Shown here piece by piece: positions 1 to 6,293 of a stretch of DNA of 64,000 nucleotides. The translations under genes and the position numbers were made by a program. The stretch's first letter is position 1. Each line of letters starts with the position of its first letter. The notes beneath the pieces are model-generated. The model did not search any database, had not been told where the DNA came from, and saw only the letters and a program-made list of their open reading frames with translations. Source of the DNA: Brevibacillus parabrevis (GTDB lineage: Bacteria > Bacillota > Bacilli > Brevibacillales > Brevibacillaceae); assembly GCF_003710905.1 (NCBI RefSeq), contig NZ_RHHV01000012.1, positions 558,001 through 622,000 on the forward strand, in the 5' to 3' direction.

Positions 1-44
1 AAGTGATTTTAAATATCACCAAAGTGATATATGGGGGGATTAAA

Positions 45-842
45 GTGTTTGATTTAGTCACGCTGGAGTTCATGAAGAAATATAGTTACTTCACGTCTAA
101 GGAGAATCTTGTGAGTGCAATAAATACTCAGTTGAAACAAATCAAAGAGAGGTTAACGCCATCGGTCCTGCGTGTTCTAGATATCATCCGAATGCGATCC
201 AAGAAGGTATACGGCGTAGCTTATTTAAAAATTGAAACAATAATGACTTTAACGAAAGTAAGCCGGTCAAGTGTTGAAAGGGCGATTAGGAAGTTGGACC
301 AGGTAGGGATATTAAAACGGGTTGCAACCAGCAGAAAAACGGGACTCCAAGGAGCAAACATTTACTATTTTTTACCTTTGAATGACGGGGTTGAGGTGAT
401 GGGGTTGGACAAGCCTAAAACACCTGAAAAATCAAAGGTTGAGGCTCCCCAACAGGAAACTAATACAGGGTTTTTTAATACTCCAAAAAGACCAAAAGAA
501 ACTAAGAAAAATAACGTAAACGGAACGCACCTCACGAAAGACAGCTCAGTAGTTCCTTCTTACATCCCGAAAGAATTCGCTAAGCTGATCCAGCAAGGAT
601 TTTCATGTGGAAGAGTAATTAAACAGTTCTGGAGCAAGGTGGTGATGTTTAAGCGGGTGACCGGATGGACTCGCAACGAAAACGTGTTGCCAATTGCTTC
701 CGATGCCTGGGAGTACACCAAGAACGAGTACAAAAGGGATAAACGCGAATGGGGACTAGATCGATTCTTGAAATGTTTCTACGGAACGATGAAGCGGATC
801 GAAGAGAAAAGGGTCGAGGAATATGCTGCGATGTGGACGTGA
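45..842 (+). CDS. HTH phage/plasmid-type protein, early region
   Basis: A 265-residue soluble protein. Residues about 60-110 look like a winged-helix fold: a helix-turn-helix segment with LTKVSRSSVERAIRKLDQVG followed by a short strand pair. The C-terminal half is basic and tryptophan-containing, with a disordered lysine-rich linker around residues 130-170. I chose the GTG at 45 because a GGGGGG ribosome site sits 7 bases upstream; the frame also runs back to a GTG at 3. Proteins of this build occur in Bacillales phages and plasmids next to replication or control genes, but I cannot name the family with certainty. Upstream bases 2-30 carry repeated AGTGAT/ATCAC half sites that could be an operator. 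Role is inferred to be DNA binding. Confidence 0.6.
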   Translation: MFDLVTLEFMKKYSYFTSKENLVSAINTQLKQIKERLTPSVLRVLDIIRMRSKKVYGVAYLKIETIMTLTKVSRSSVERAIRKLDQVGILKRVATSRKTGLQGANIYYFLPLNDGVEVMGLDKPKTPEKSKVEAPQQETNTGFFNTPKRPKETKKNNVNGTHLTKDSSVVPSYIPKEFAKLIQQGFSCGRVIKQFWSKVVMFKRVTGWTRNENVLPIASDAWEYTKNEYKRDKREWGLDRFLKCFYGTMKRIEEKRVEEYAAMWT

Positions 843-1163
843 CTATATAAAAAATTTTGCCGATACTATAATTTTTTGTTAAGGAAAATGTTATACTATT
901 TGGGTTAAATTTACTTTTGTTAACAAGTGAACTAATAACTGGTTAAAGCAAAAAGCCAACGGGGTGTAGACAGTTGCACCTGTTTACACTCTTTACCACC
1001 AAGACTCACCCTTGGTGGCGGGCCGGAGCCACTTTCCGTCGACATAAACAATATTTTACAGCTTTGTGCAGCATTCAACAAGTGGCACGAATAGGAGCAT
1101 TAGATATAACCTGCCATCGTGATTGGTGTAAGGCTTTTGCTTCTCAAAGGAGAGAAGTAACAA
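843..1163 (+). promoter_or_regulatory. Leader/promoter region of the RRNPP regulator
   Basis: This 321-base stretch is AT-rich near 843-960, with TATAAT at 867-872 and TATACT at 892-897 as possible -10 boxes, although no good -35 box is obvious. A 10-base palindrome TTGTTAACAA lies at 917-926 and could be an operator. A hairpin with arms CCACCAAG and the matching TTGGTGG lies at about 996-1019 without a T-run. A 66-codon TTG-initiated frame (974-1174) crosses the region but lacks a convincing ribosome site and overlaps the start of the next gene, so I do not call it a gene. Confidence 0.4.
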
Positions 1164-2390
1164 ATGCCAAATAAAAGAAAATATTTCGGAGAACAATTGC
1201 GCGATTTACGGCACGCAAAGAAGTGGAGCCAGGAAGATTTAGCAGAAGCATTGGATGTTTCTCGTCAAACTATTGCAAATACCGAGAGAGGACAGAACGT
1301 TCCAAAGGTTAGGTTCGTAGAGCATGTGTTTCGACTATTTGAATCTGTTGAGATCGTCAAGGCATATGCTGCTATTCAAGAGGACAAACGAGAGTTAATA
1401 ACTCTTGCAAATTTCGTAGCAGAGGCTGATTATTCAGTCGCTAAACAGATCATGAAGAAGGTTATTCGTGGGGCATTGAAGACGGATGATTTTGAAACTA
1501 TGTTTCCCGCTATGTTTCAAATTGTGATGTGGGACATGAAGATTAAGAAAAAGGTTAACCCGAAGAAAAGCAGCTGGTTAATCAGAATAGCCGCGAATCT
1601 TGACCCAGACCCCGATCTTTTTATTGAACTGACAGATGAGCTTTATGCAATATCTGGCTCAACCAAGAACTACGAAGCATTTATTACTATTACCGAAGCG
1701 ATTAAAGACAAGGTTTATCTGGACAATAAAAAACTATCTTATATGCTAGGACACCAAGCAAATGCATATTACTACACAGGTAATGAACACAAGGCTTATA
1801 AGAAAATGTCTAAAGCCATCGAAGTGATGAATGGAGAGGTTTATAAGCATACTCACCTTATCTACCATAAGCATGCAATGATCTGCTTGCAAAAGTTCAA
1901 TTACGATGAAGCGTTAGAATGCGAGCTAAAGTGTTTAGAGATTCTGGAGCCGACGAGTGATTTCCTCAAATTTATCCATGCAGGTCTTGCACGCCTCTAC
2001 TACATGACAGGAAGATACGAAGATGCACAAGTGTATTGGGAAGCTGCTTTTAAACGACTCGGAAAGAATGACTCAGAGAGAACACACTCCCTCAACGATA
2101 TCATTATGATGGAAATCAGATTAGGTAATCTCGGAAGTGCCCGAGTAAAAATCAAGGAATGCGAAAACATTCTCCGCCTTGCAAAAAAGAGTAACTGGCG
2201 TCATTTCGCTGATGAAGACATGCTATTACGCCGTAACAAAGTAATGCTAAAGGCTGTTGAGACCGGAGAGTATGTAACAAGAGAAGTTGATAGTATTTTG
2301 CAGGAGCTTGAGAAAAGCCATTTGAAAGACGAATTGGTGCTTACGAAAAATTTTGTCCTAGAAAGAGCATTATTGTCAGTTAGAATATAG
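1164..2390 (+). CDS. RRNPP-family HTH-TPR quorum-sensing regulator (AimR/NprR/Rap-like)
   Basis: This 408-residue protein has an XRE-type helix-turn-helix at residues about 8-60 (QEDLAEALDVSRQTIANTERG) and then about 340 residues of helical repeats with TPR features, for example YYYTGNEHKAYKKMSKAIEV and ARLYYMTGRYEDAQVYWEAA. This is the build of RRNPP receptors (Rap, NprR, PlcR, PrgX, AimR), which bind small secreted and re-imported peptides in the TPR groove and so change DNA binding or partner binding. AimR is of similar length. The ATG at 1164 has AAAGGAGAG about 10 bases upstream. The next gene starts 25 bases after its stop and encodes a small exported peptide precursor, the usual arrangement of receptor and signal. 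It lies close to a CI/Cro-type switch, which suggests control of lysis or lysogeny. The specific subfamily is not settled by the sequence. Confidence 0.85.
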   Translation: MPNKRKYFGEQLRDLRHAKKWSQEDLAEALDVSRQTIANTERGQNVPKVRFVEHVFRLFESVEIVKAYAAIQEDKRELITLANFVAEADYSVAKQIMKKVIRGALKTDDFETMFPAMFQIVMWDMKIKKKVNPKKSSWLIRIAANLDPDPDLFIELTDELYAISGSTKNYEAFITITEAIKDKVYLDNKKLSYMLGHQANAYYYTGNEHKAYKKMSKAIEVMNGEVYKHTHLIYHKHAMICLQKFNYDEALECELKCLEILEPTSDFLKFIHAGLARLYYMTGRYEDAQVYWEAAFKRLGKNDSERTHSLNDIIMMEIRLGNLGSARVKIKECENILRLAKKSNWRHFADEDMLLRRNKVMLKAVETGEYVTREVDSILQELEKSHLKDELVLTKNFVLERALLSVRI

Positions 2391-2415
2391 GTATCACGTT
2401 GTAGGAGGTTTGTTC

Positions 2416-2613
2416 ATGAAGAAAAAGCTTATCTTCATCCCGAGTCTTGCATTGTTAATTGGACTATTCACTGCAAACGAGGTATCACTTGCTGGACCGC
2501 CAGATGGTTGGGGGATAGCTCCACATGCTGAAACAAAAGTGATCCAAACGGGAGATTCCCGGACAACAGACAGGTTGGTTTCTCCGCTTGGCGGCCCTCC
2601 TGATGGTTGGTAA
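2416..2613 (+). CDS. Secreted signalling pro-peptide with two GPPDGW copies
   Basis: A 65-residue precursor. Residues 1-26 form a signal peptide: KKK start, hydrophobic core (IFIPSLALLIGLF), and a VSLA cleavage motif. The motif GPPDGW follows the predicted cleavage site at residues 27-32 and is repeated as the last six residues, 60-65. The two copies differ at the nucleotide level only in third codon positions (GGA CCG CCA versus GGC CCT CCT), which indicates selection on the peptide. A strong AGGAGG lies 7 bases before the ATG at 2416; a TTG at 2410 in frame is less likely. The C-terminal copy resembles the placement of the active peptide in Phr and AimP precursors. It is inferred to be exported, trimmed, re-imported by an oligopeptide permease, and bound by the upstream TPR regulator. 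Confidence 0.85.
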   Translation: MKKKLIFIPSLALLIGLFTANEVSLAGPPDGWGIAPHAETKVIQTGDSRTTDRLVSPLGGPPDGW

Positions 2614-2697
2614 ATCTTAACCAGAAATGTAAAGCGACTTACAAATTTTGGAGAAAAAAGTTGTTGCACTTTACAGAAAAAAGAATTTGATTGTTAT

Positions 2698-2735
2698 AAA
2701 ATAACGGTAGGCACATACGCCTGTCGTTATTTTTT
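2698..2735 (+). terminator. Terminator after the receptor-peptide pair
   Basis: A 15-bp stem (two G-U pairs) with a 6-base loop is followed by TTTTTT. It closes the regulator-peptide transcription unit. Confidence 0.85.
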
Positions 2736-2821
2736 GTTATGGAACTGGAAACAGTTGCGGAATGTACAAGATACTCATACAATACATAAGAACTTATGTT
2801 CGATCTAAGGGGGAGAAATGT

Positions 2822-2977
2822 GTGATCACGATCAAGTCAACAAAATGGACTCCAGAAATTGTAGGGGTGTTACATAATCTTTTGAAAGAGGACCACAGTG
2901 AAGCCCTCCGAAATATCGAAGACATCGTTTTGCAAGCAAATCCAGATAAAAGAAAAAACGACCGATCTCCTCGTTGA
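2822..2977 (+). CDS. Small protein of 51 residues, unknown
   Basis: I do not recognise this gene. The start is taken as GTG 2822, with GGGGGAG 6 bases upstream; an earlier in-frame ATG at 2762 has no ribosome site. The protein is charged, with one likely helix (VGVLHNLLKEDHSEALRNIE) and a basic C-terminus. It sits downstream of the terminator that closes the peptide gene and its own end overlaps the next bidirectional terminator. In arbitrium phages a small RNA or small gene lies at this position (aimX), so it could be the regulated target, but that is only positional inference. Confidence 0.5.
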   Translation: MITIKSTKWTPEIVGVLHNLLKEDHSEALRNIEDIVLQANPDKRKNDRSPR

Positions 2978-2993
2978 GATTGGTCGTTTTTAT
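2954..2993. terminator. Bidirectional terminator between convergent genes
   Basis: Arms around ACGACCGATCTC and GAGATTGGTCGT with A-run on the left and T-run on the right serve both the 51-residue gene and the convergent repressor gene, which ends at 2990. Confidence 0.8.
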
Positions 2994-3364
2994 TTCAACG
3001 CGTTTAATATTCCAATTACACGATCCAGGCTTTCGTCGTTGTCATCCATTTCCATCAGGATACGAACAGCCTCTTTCTTCTTTTCGTTTACATCTGGGTC
3101 GTTGAGGATTTTTTCGAAAGCATTTGCGACTTCTAGCTGCCCAGTTAATTTCAATAGATTTTCTAATGGATAGTCATAAGCAGCTGCCAGCTTTTGAAGA
3201 GTGTCCGTAGTTGGCTTTACCGGTTGTTTTGTACTTCGATTCTTATTTAGCTCTAAATCCCGGATGTATGTGAAGTTTAATCCAGTTAACTCAGCAACCT
3301 CTCTCAAAGAGAACTTATTCTCTTTTCTCAAGGCTTCTAAGGTTCTACCAAGTTCGTTTTGCAT
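2990..3364 (-). CDS. CI-like XRE repressor
   Basis: A 124-residue DNA-binding protein. Residues about 5-65 are an XRE helix-turn-helix (LEALRKENKFSLREVAELTG, then FTYIRDLELNKNRSTKQ), followed by a short acidic helical tail. It lacks a LexA/CI-type peptidase domain, so RecA-stimulated self-cleavage cannot be its route of induction. The ATG at 3364 is preceded on the minus strand by GAGGTGT at 9-10 bases; longer starts further upstream would read through the operator. It is transcribed away from the Cro-like gene, and palindromic sites lie directly upstream. The geometry is that of a temperate phage immunity repressor that also represses itself. How it is inactivated is open: an antirepressor, a partner such as the TPR regulator, or the SOS-linked genes at 42 kb are all possible. 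Confidence 0.8.
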   Translation of the reverse strand: MQNELGRTLEALRKENKFSLREVAELTGLNFTYIRDLELNKNRSTKQPVKPTTDTLQKLAAAYDYPLENLLKLTGQLEVANAFEKILNDPDVNEKKKEAVRILMEMDDNDESLDRVIGILNALK

Positions 3365-3386
3365 TGGATATTTACACCTCGTCATT

Positions 3387-3423
3387 GTAGTGTAGACACT
3401 ACAAATTGTAGTATATACACGAC
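3387..3423. promoter_or_regulatory. Twin operators at the repressor start
   Basis: GTAGTGT-AG-ACACTAC (3387-3402) is a near-perfect palindrome and is repeated as GTAGTAT-AT-ACACGAC at 3408-3423, 21 bp centre to centre, i.e. two helical turns. They overlap the likely leftward repressor promoter (TATACT on the minus strand at 3415-3410) and are candidates for autoregulation. Confidence 0.65.
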
Positions 3424-3473
3424 GAAATAGGAAGAGATCATTTGTTCTTTTAAGGGAGTTTTTTAAAAATCTA

Positions 3474-3529
3474 TTGACACATTGTGTTGTTAAACATACA
3501 ATTTGACGTATGAACAACACAATGTGTCA
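3474..3529 (+). promoter_or_regulatory. Early rightward promoter with large inverted-repeat operator
   Basis: TTGACA (3474-3479), a 17-base spacer and TACAAT (3497-3502) make a near-consensus sigma-A promoter directed at the Cro-like gene. It is embedded in a perfect 17-bp inverted repeat, arms 3475-3491 and 3513-3529, separated by 21 bases. The left arm covers the -35 box and the right arm lies just downstream of the -10 box, so a bound repressor or Cro-like dimer pair would block or loop the promoter. Confidence 0.8.
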
Positions 3530-3584
3530 TGTTAAATCTACATATTGTTGCACCAAAGCAACTCCTAGGGGGTGAATGGCAAAA

Positions 3585-3845
3585 ATGAAAAATACCATCA
3601 AATCGTTGCGTAGTCTTCCAGAGTATGATCTGTCTCAAGCAGAATTGGCAAAAGAGCTTGGTACAACAAGGGATCGGATCAGTGCGATAGAGAATGGCGC
3701 GGTTCCTGGGGGGAAATTGATGTTAAGAATTTGCACCTATTTCAACCGCGATATACGGGAAATTTTTTTTGATGAAAATGTTGTATGCACCACACAAACG
3801 TGTAAAAAAAAACAGCAAAAAGGGCGAGTTAAGAAAGCAAAATAG
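3585..3845 (+). CDS. Cro-like XRE protein
   Basis: A short (86 residue) helix-turn-helix protein divergent from the repressor. The XRE domain spans residues about 15-60 (DLSQAELAKELGTTRDRISAIENG) and the C-terminus is a lysine-rich tail with two cysteines. AGGGGGTG lies about 11 bases before ATG 3585 and only 3 bases before an in-frame ATG at 3576, so the later start is preferred. It is the first gene behind the strong early promoter and is inferred to be the counterpart of lambda Cro. The next gene overlaps its 3' end. Confidence 0.7.
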   Translation: MKNTIKSLRSLPEYDLSQAELAKELGTTRDRISAIENGAVPGGKLMLRICTYFNRDIREIFFDENVVCTTQTCKKKQQKGRVKKAK

Positions 3846-4089
3846 CGTCCAGTATGACGATCGAGGGAGAATGCTCTATCATCCAGACTTTCACCCAAAC
3901 CAAGGTAAGCCATTTGACGATGATGAGACTGCTTACCTCTGTAAATTCTACGAAGCTGACTCTCTGAAATCCTTATCACTGGCCCTTGGTCGCCTAGAAA
4001 AATCACTGGAGTACAGGGTTGCTTACCTCAAGAAAGCAGGGCTTTTTGATTACTACCGTGGCAAGTGGGATCGTCAAATTAAAGCTTGA
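3772..4089 (+). CDS. Small phage protein, paralogue of the 4741-5046 product
   Basis: About 105 residues, function unknown. The core from the GRMLYHPDFHPN motif through LCKFYEAD to the ALGRLEKSLEYRVAYLKKAG segment is clearly related to the product of 4741-5046. The segment LCKFYE-SLSLALGR-LRTKVDHLKKAG has the spacing of a small helical (Myb/SANT-like) DNA-binding fold, which is an inference. The start is uncertain: the frame overlaps the Cro-like gene, the available ATG/TTG codons near 3769-3778 have weak ribosome sites, and translation may be coupled. It is part of the early rightward operon. Confidence 0.55.
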   Translation: MKMLYAPHKRVKKNSKKGELRKQNSVQYDDRGRMLYHPDFHPNQGKPFDDDETAYLCKFYEADSLKSLSLALGRLEKSLEYRVAYLKKAGLFDYYRGKWDRQIKA

Positions 4090-4106
4090 AGAAAGAAGTG
4101 AACGTT

Positions 4107-4385
4107 ATGAAAAAACTGGTCTCCATTGATTTGGATGAAAAGGAAATACGAAATATGTGCCATGAACGAATCAATGAATTGGTGAAAGAAGTTGATGCAG
4201 AAAAGGTATTTTGGGATACGACAGAGCTTAAAAAACGGACGTGTATGTGTTGGAACACCATCCAGGATAAAGTTTTCTTTGATCCAAGATTCCCAAAATT
4301 TAAGGTAGGCGGGAAGTGGTATTTTCCTGCCAGAGAAACAAGAGAATTTTTAATTAAGTGGCTCTACGAACAACCTAAAAATTGA
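4107..4385 (+). CDS. DUF771-family phage protein (excisionase-like HTH)
   Basis: A 92-residue protein with an acidic N-terminal helix (IDLDEKEIRNMCHERINELV) and a C-terminal half TTELKKRTCMCWNTIQDKVF ... KFKVGGKWYFPARETREFL. The second half matches the winged HTH build of DUF771 and excisionase-like proteins, where a helix-turn-helix precedes a GGKWYF hairpin. ATG 4107 has AAAGAAG upstream; a TTG at 4086 in the same frame is less likely. Members occur in early operons of Bacillus and Staphylococcus phages. It probably binds DNA, but the target is unknown. Confidence 0.7.
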   Translation: MKKLVSIDLDEKEIRNMCHERINELVKEVDAEKVFWDTTELKKRTCMCWNTIQDKVFFDPRFPKFKVGGKWYFPARETREFLIKWLYEQPKN

Positions 4386-4434
4386 TTTCTGATCGATGCG
4401 TGTTAATTATCGGACAGAGGGGAGGTGGGCAGGG

Positions 4435-4704
4435 ATGCTCGACACAAACGTAAAGGAAATGCTGGACGGCGTGGACGAGGAGCAGCTGTCTATGATCGTC
4501 TCAGCCTTGCAAGAAACGGCCACACGATACGACCACCAAGGCATGATCATGGTAGCTCTTAAAATGCGAATCACAGCAGACAAGGTTCTGGCTATTAAGA
4601 AAGCCAGAGAGGTGACACAAGCTGAACAAATCCTTGGACGCTTTGCAGGCAAAGAAAAATCCACCTGCTGCGAACAGGTGGACCGTAAAAAAATAGGGTA
4701 CTAA
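4435..4704 (+). CDS. Small helical early protein, unknown
   Basis: An 89-residue protein that I cannot assign. ATG 4435 has GGGAGGTG 7 bases upstream, better than the ATG at 4396. It is predicted to be mostly helical (EEQLSMIVSALQETATRYD ... MRITADKVLAIKKAREVTQA), with two adjacent cysteines near the C-terminus. A CCACCTG/CAGGTGG hairpin lies inside the 3' end. It sits in the early operon between the DUF771 gene and the second paralogue. Confidence 0.55.
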   Translation: MLDTNVKEMLDGVDEEQLSMIVSALQETATRYDHQGMIMVALKMRITADKVLAIKKAREVTQAEQILGRFAGKEKSTCCEQVDRKKIGY

Positions 4705-4740
4705 TAGCTTATCACAGCTATTGGGGGGAGGACAAGCCTC

Positions 4741-5046
4741 ATGATGCAAGCTGTAGCGGTTGCCGTTGTTGATGATGGTATTTCTTACGATTCTCACGGC
4801 CGTATGCACTACCACCCTGATTTTCATTTTAATCACGGTGCTCCATTCACCGAGGAGGAGCTGGAATACCTCTGCAAGTTCTACGAAGTCGATACAGCCC
4901 GTTCGCTTTCCTTTGCGCTTGGCCGGACGGAACGCACCCTGCGAACAAAAGTGGATCATTTAAAGAAAGCAGGGATGTATCAGGTCTATATTGATCGGTG
5001 GAACGCTCAATATGCGCTTGATTCCTGCATAGGTGATAAAAAATGA
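4741..5046 (+). CDS. Small phage protein, paralogue of 3772-4089
   Basis: 101 residues with the same GRMHYHPDFHFN, LCKFYEVDTARSLSFALGR and LRTKVDHLKKAGMY blocks as the upstream paralogue, so the pair arose by duplication and divergence. GGGGGGAGG precedes ATG 4741 by 9 bases. The stop overlaps the next start (ATGA). The helical repeat suggests DNA or protein binding; function unknown. Confidence 0.65.
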   Translation: MMQAVAVAVVDDGISYDSHGRMHYHPDFHFNHGAPFTEEELEYLCKFYEVDTARSLSFALGRTERTLRTKVDHLKKAGMYQVYIDRWNAQYALDSCIGDKK

Positions 5047-5540
5047 ATTTCTATATCACACCCGAAGAATATGAACAGGCAGCCCGGGACGGAGTCAGGC
5101 CAGCGCTTTTGGAAGTGCGGATTCGCATGCTGGCATGGCCAAAAGATCGAGCGATTAAGACCCCACCACATAAGAAAAATCCACTCAAGGATTGGGTTGA
5201 GGTAGCGAAGCATCACGGAATTTGTTACAGCACGCTTCGCTATCGGGCGAATCGGCTAGGGTGGGAGCTAGAAAGAGCAGCGACACAGCCGCTACAAGAT
5301 CGGAAAGCGCAAGCAAAACGTGCTTACGAGAGCAGCCGTAAATATCCCGAAAAATACTTGCGAATGGCCGAACAAAACGGCATCAAAGAGCGAACTTTCC
5401 ATCGCCGAGTAAAATCTGGATGGGATATCGAAATAGCTGCGACACGACCACCAATGACAGCCCGTGAGTGTGGCCTTCTGAGTAAGGCGAAGAGCAAAAA
5501 ATGGTTGAAGAGGCTCTTCTTGCAGAGAAAGGGGAGTTGA
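5043..5540 (+). CDS. Early protein with two HTH-like repeats
   Basis: 165 residues, function unknown. Two internal repeats are visible: AKHHGICYSTLRYRANRLGW followed by ELERAATQP (about residues 56-85), and AEQNGIKERTFHRRVKSGWD followed by IEIAATRPP (about 113-142). Each looks like a helix-turn-helix with a conserved GW and an AAT-R/Q-P tail. The resemblance is to small phage HTH repeats that bind specific DNA, which is an inference. It overlaps the previous gene by ATGA, so the two are likely translationally coupled. A candidate structured RNA follows 19 bases after its stop. Confidence 0.6.
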   Translation: MNFYITPEEYEQAARDGVRPALLEVRIRMLAWPKDRAIKTPPHKKNPLKDWVEVAKHHGICYSTLRYRANRLGWELERAATQPLQDRKAQAKRAYESSRKYPEKYLRMAEQNGIKERTFHRRVKSGWDIEIAATRPPMTARECGLLSKAKSKKWLKRLFLQRKGS

Positions 5541-5559
5541 AACAGCGCAGACAGTTTTG

Positions 5560-5621
5560 AGGGCTTCGGCCCTGCGTGCAGCTGATTGAAAATTGTCAGT
5601 TGCACGGAGGTTCGAACCTCC
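5560..5621 (+). ncRNA. Candidate structured RNA: three consecutive hairpins
   Basis: Three hairpins follow one another almost without spacers: AGGGC-TTCG-GCCCT (5560-5573, a UUCG tetraloop), an 11-bp stem CGTGCAGCTGA/TCAGTTGCACG (5575-5585 with 5596-5606, one G-U pair), and GGAGG-TTCGAA-CCTCC (5606-5621). The last resembles a tRNA T-arm but the rest does not fold as a tRNA. There is no coding frame or T-run. It could be a small RNA, an untranslated-region structure or a packaging/recombination signal. Confidence 0.45.
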
Positions 5622-5725
5622 AAATACATAGCGAGGTCATCGGGATCAGTCAGTGGAGCTGTACGGCTGGCAGAGAGGTTGGGCTGCTGGCGGCCTCGTG
5701 ACTAAACAGAAGGAGGTGAATGAGA

Positions 5726-5959
5726 ATGGATAGGCCAAAAGAAGCCACCGTAGGTACGGTGGCAGAAAAGATAGAGGCTAATGGGTTCAAAGCTGCCTTT
5801 TTATCACAGGATCATCTGGGTTCCCCGGTTTCTTCGGATATGCAAGGAAATCAGAAGCAATCCCATGTTGAAGAGCCAATTCATACAACCGAGCTTCATC
5901 TACATGCAACGTTGGAATCTGCTCTTTATGAATCTCGAGCTCGTACTCAAAATTTATAA
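5726..5959 (+). CDS. Doubtful small frame overlapping an antisense gene
   Basis: A 77-codon frame behind an excellent AGGAGGTG (7 bases before ATG 5726). Its first 20 codons are free of overlap, but the rest lies opposite the better supported minus-strand gene 5787-6119, and its beginning contains the palindrome that appears to be that gene's terminator. It may be a short leader peptide whose reading frame simply runs on. Product unknown. Confidence 0.3.
   Translation: MDRPKEATVGTVAEKIEANGFKAAFLSQDHLGSPVSSDMQGNQKQSHVEEPIHTTELHLHATLESALYESRARTQNL
5737..5763 (-). terminator. Terminator for the minus-strand gene 5787-6119
   Basis: The palindrome CCACCGTA-GG-TACGGTGG (5745-5762) is followed on the minus strand by TTCTTTT. 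Confidence 0.5.
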
Positions 5960-6119
5960 CTTTCCAGAGGTATTTATTGACGTAGTCTATTGCACGGAGT
6001 TTGGCGCTTTCCTTATCTGCCGAAATAACCCAAACGTGAGCTTTTGCACCGGCAATATCTTCACAGTTTTTATTTTCTGGCATCGGAACAACGTTAATCA
6101 CAAGCATATATGGATTCAT
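5787..6119 (-). CDS. Small minus-strand protein inside the early region, unknown
   Basis: 110 residues, acidic, alpha/beta in appearance (MLVINVVPMPENKN, GAKAHVWVISADKESAKLRA, then LWKVINFEYELE). GAAAGGAGAAAA lies 5 bases before the ATG at 6119. It is the only minus-strand gene between the repressor and the host region and has terminator-like hairpins on both sides, so it is its own transcription unit. Genes set up this way in prophages are often expressed in the lysogen (immunity, exclusion or antitoxin type). I see no motif that fixes a function. Confidence 0.6.
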   Translation of the reverse strand: MNPYMLVINVVPMPENKNCEDIAGAKAHVWVISADKESAKLRAIDYVNKYLWKVINFEYELEIHKEQIPTLHVDEARLYELALQHGIASDFLAYPKKPGNPDDPVIKRQL

Positions 6120-6189
6120 TGAATTTTCTCCTTTCTGGTTTGGTATGTCTGAACATCCATTTCGACAGAGAGTTGGAAATTCCTACAAA

Positions 6190-6223
6190 AATAGTAAAAG
6201 ACCCAGCGCGGCAACGCTGAGTC
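6190..6223 (-). terminator. Hairpin with minus-strand T-run upstream of 5787-6119
   Basis: Stem GACCCAGCG/CGCTGAGTC with one G-U pair, followed on the minus strand by TTTTACTATTTTT. It would stop leftward transcripts before the minus-strand gene and so insulate it. Confidence 0.5.
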
Positions 6224-6293
6224 CGAAACAAAACACAATTTGATTGCCTCCATTTTACATCCGAGGAGGCCCAAAAACAAGGAGGGACCACAC

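Noticed and set aside
974..1174. 66-codon frame before the RRNPP regulator
   Set aside because: TTG start without a good ribosome site, composition unlike a soluble or secreted protein, overlaps the regulator start. Treated as leader sequence.
5574..5640. Possible tRNA because of the GGTTCGAACC arm
   Set aside because: No 7-bp acceptor stem or D-arm, and the putative anticodon arm has a 10-base loop; three independent hairpins fit better.
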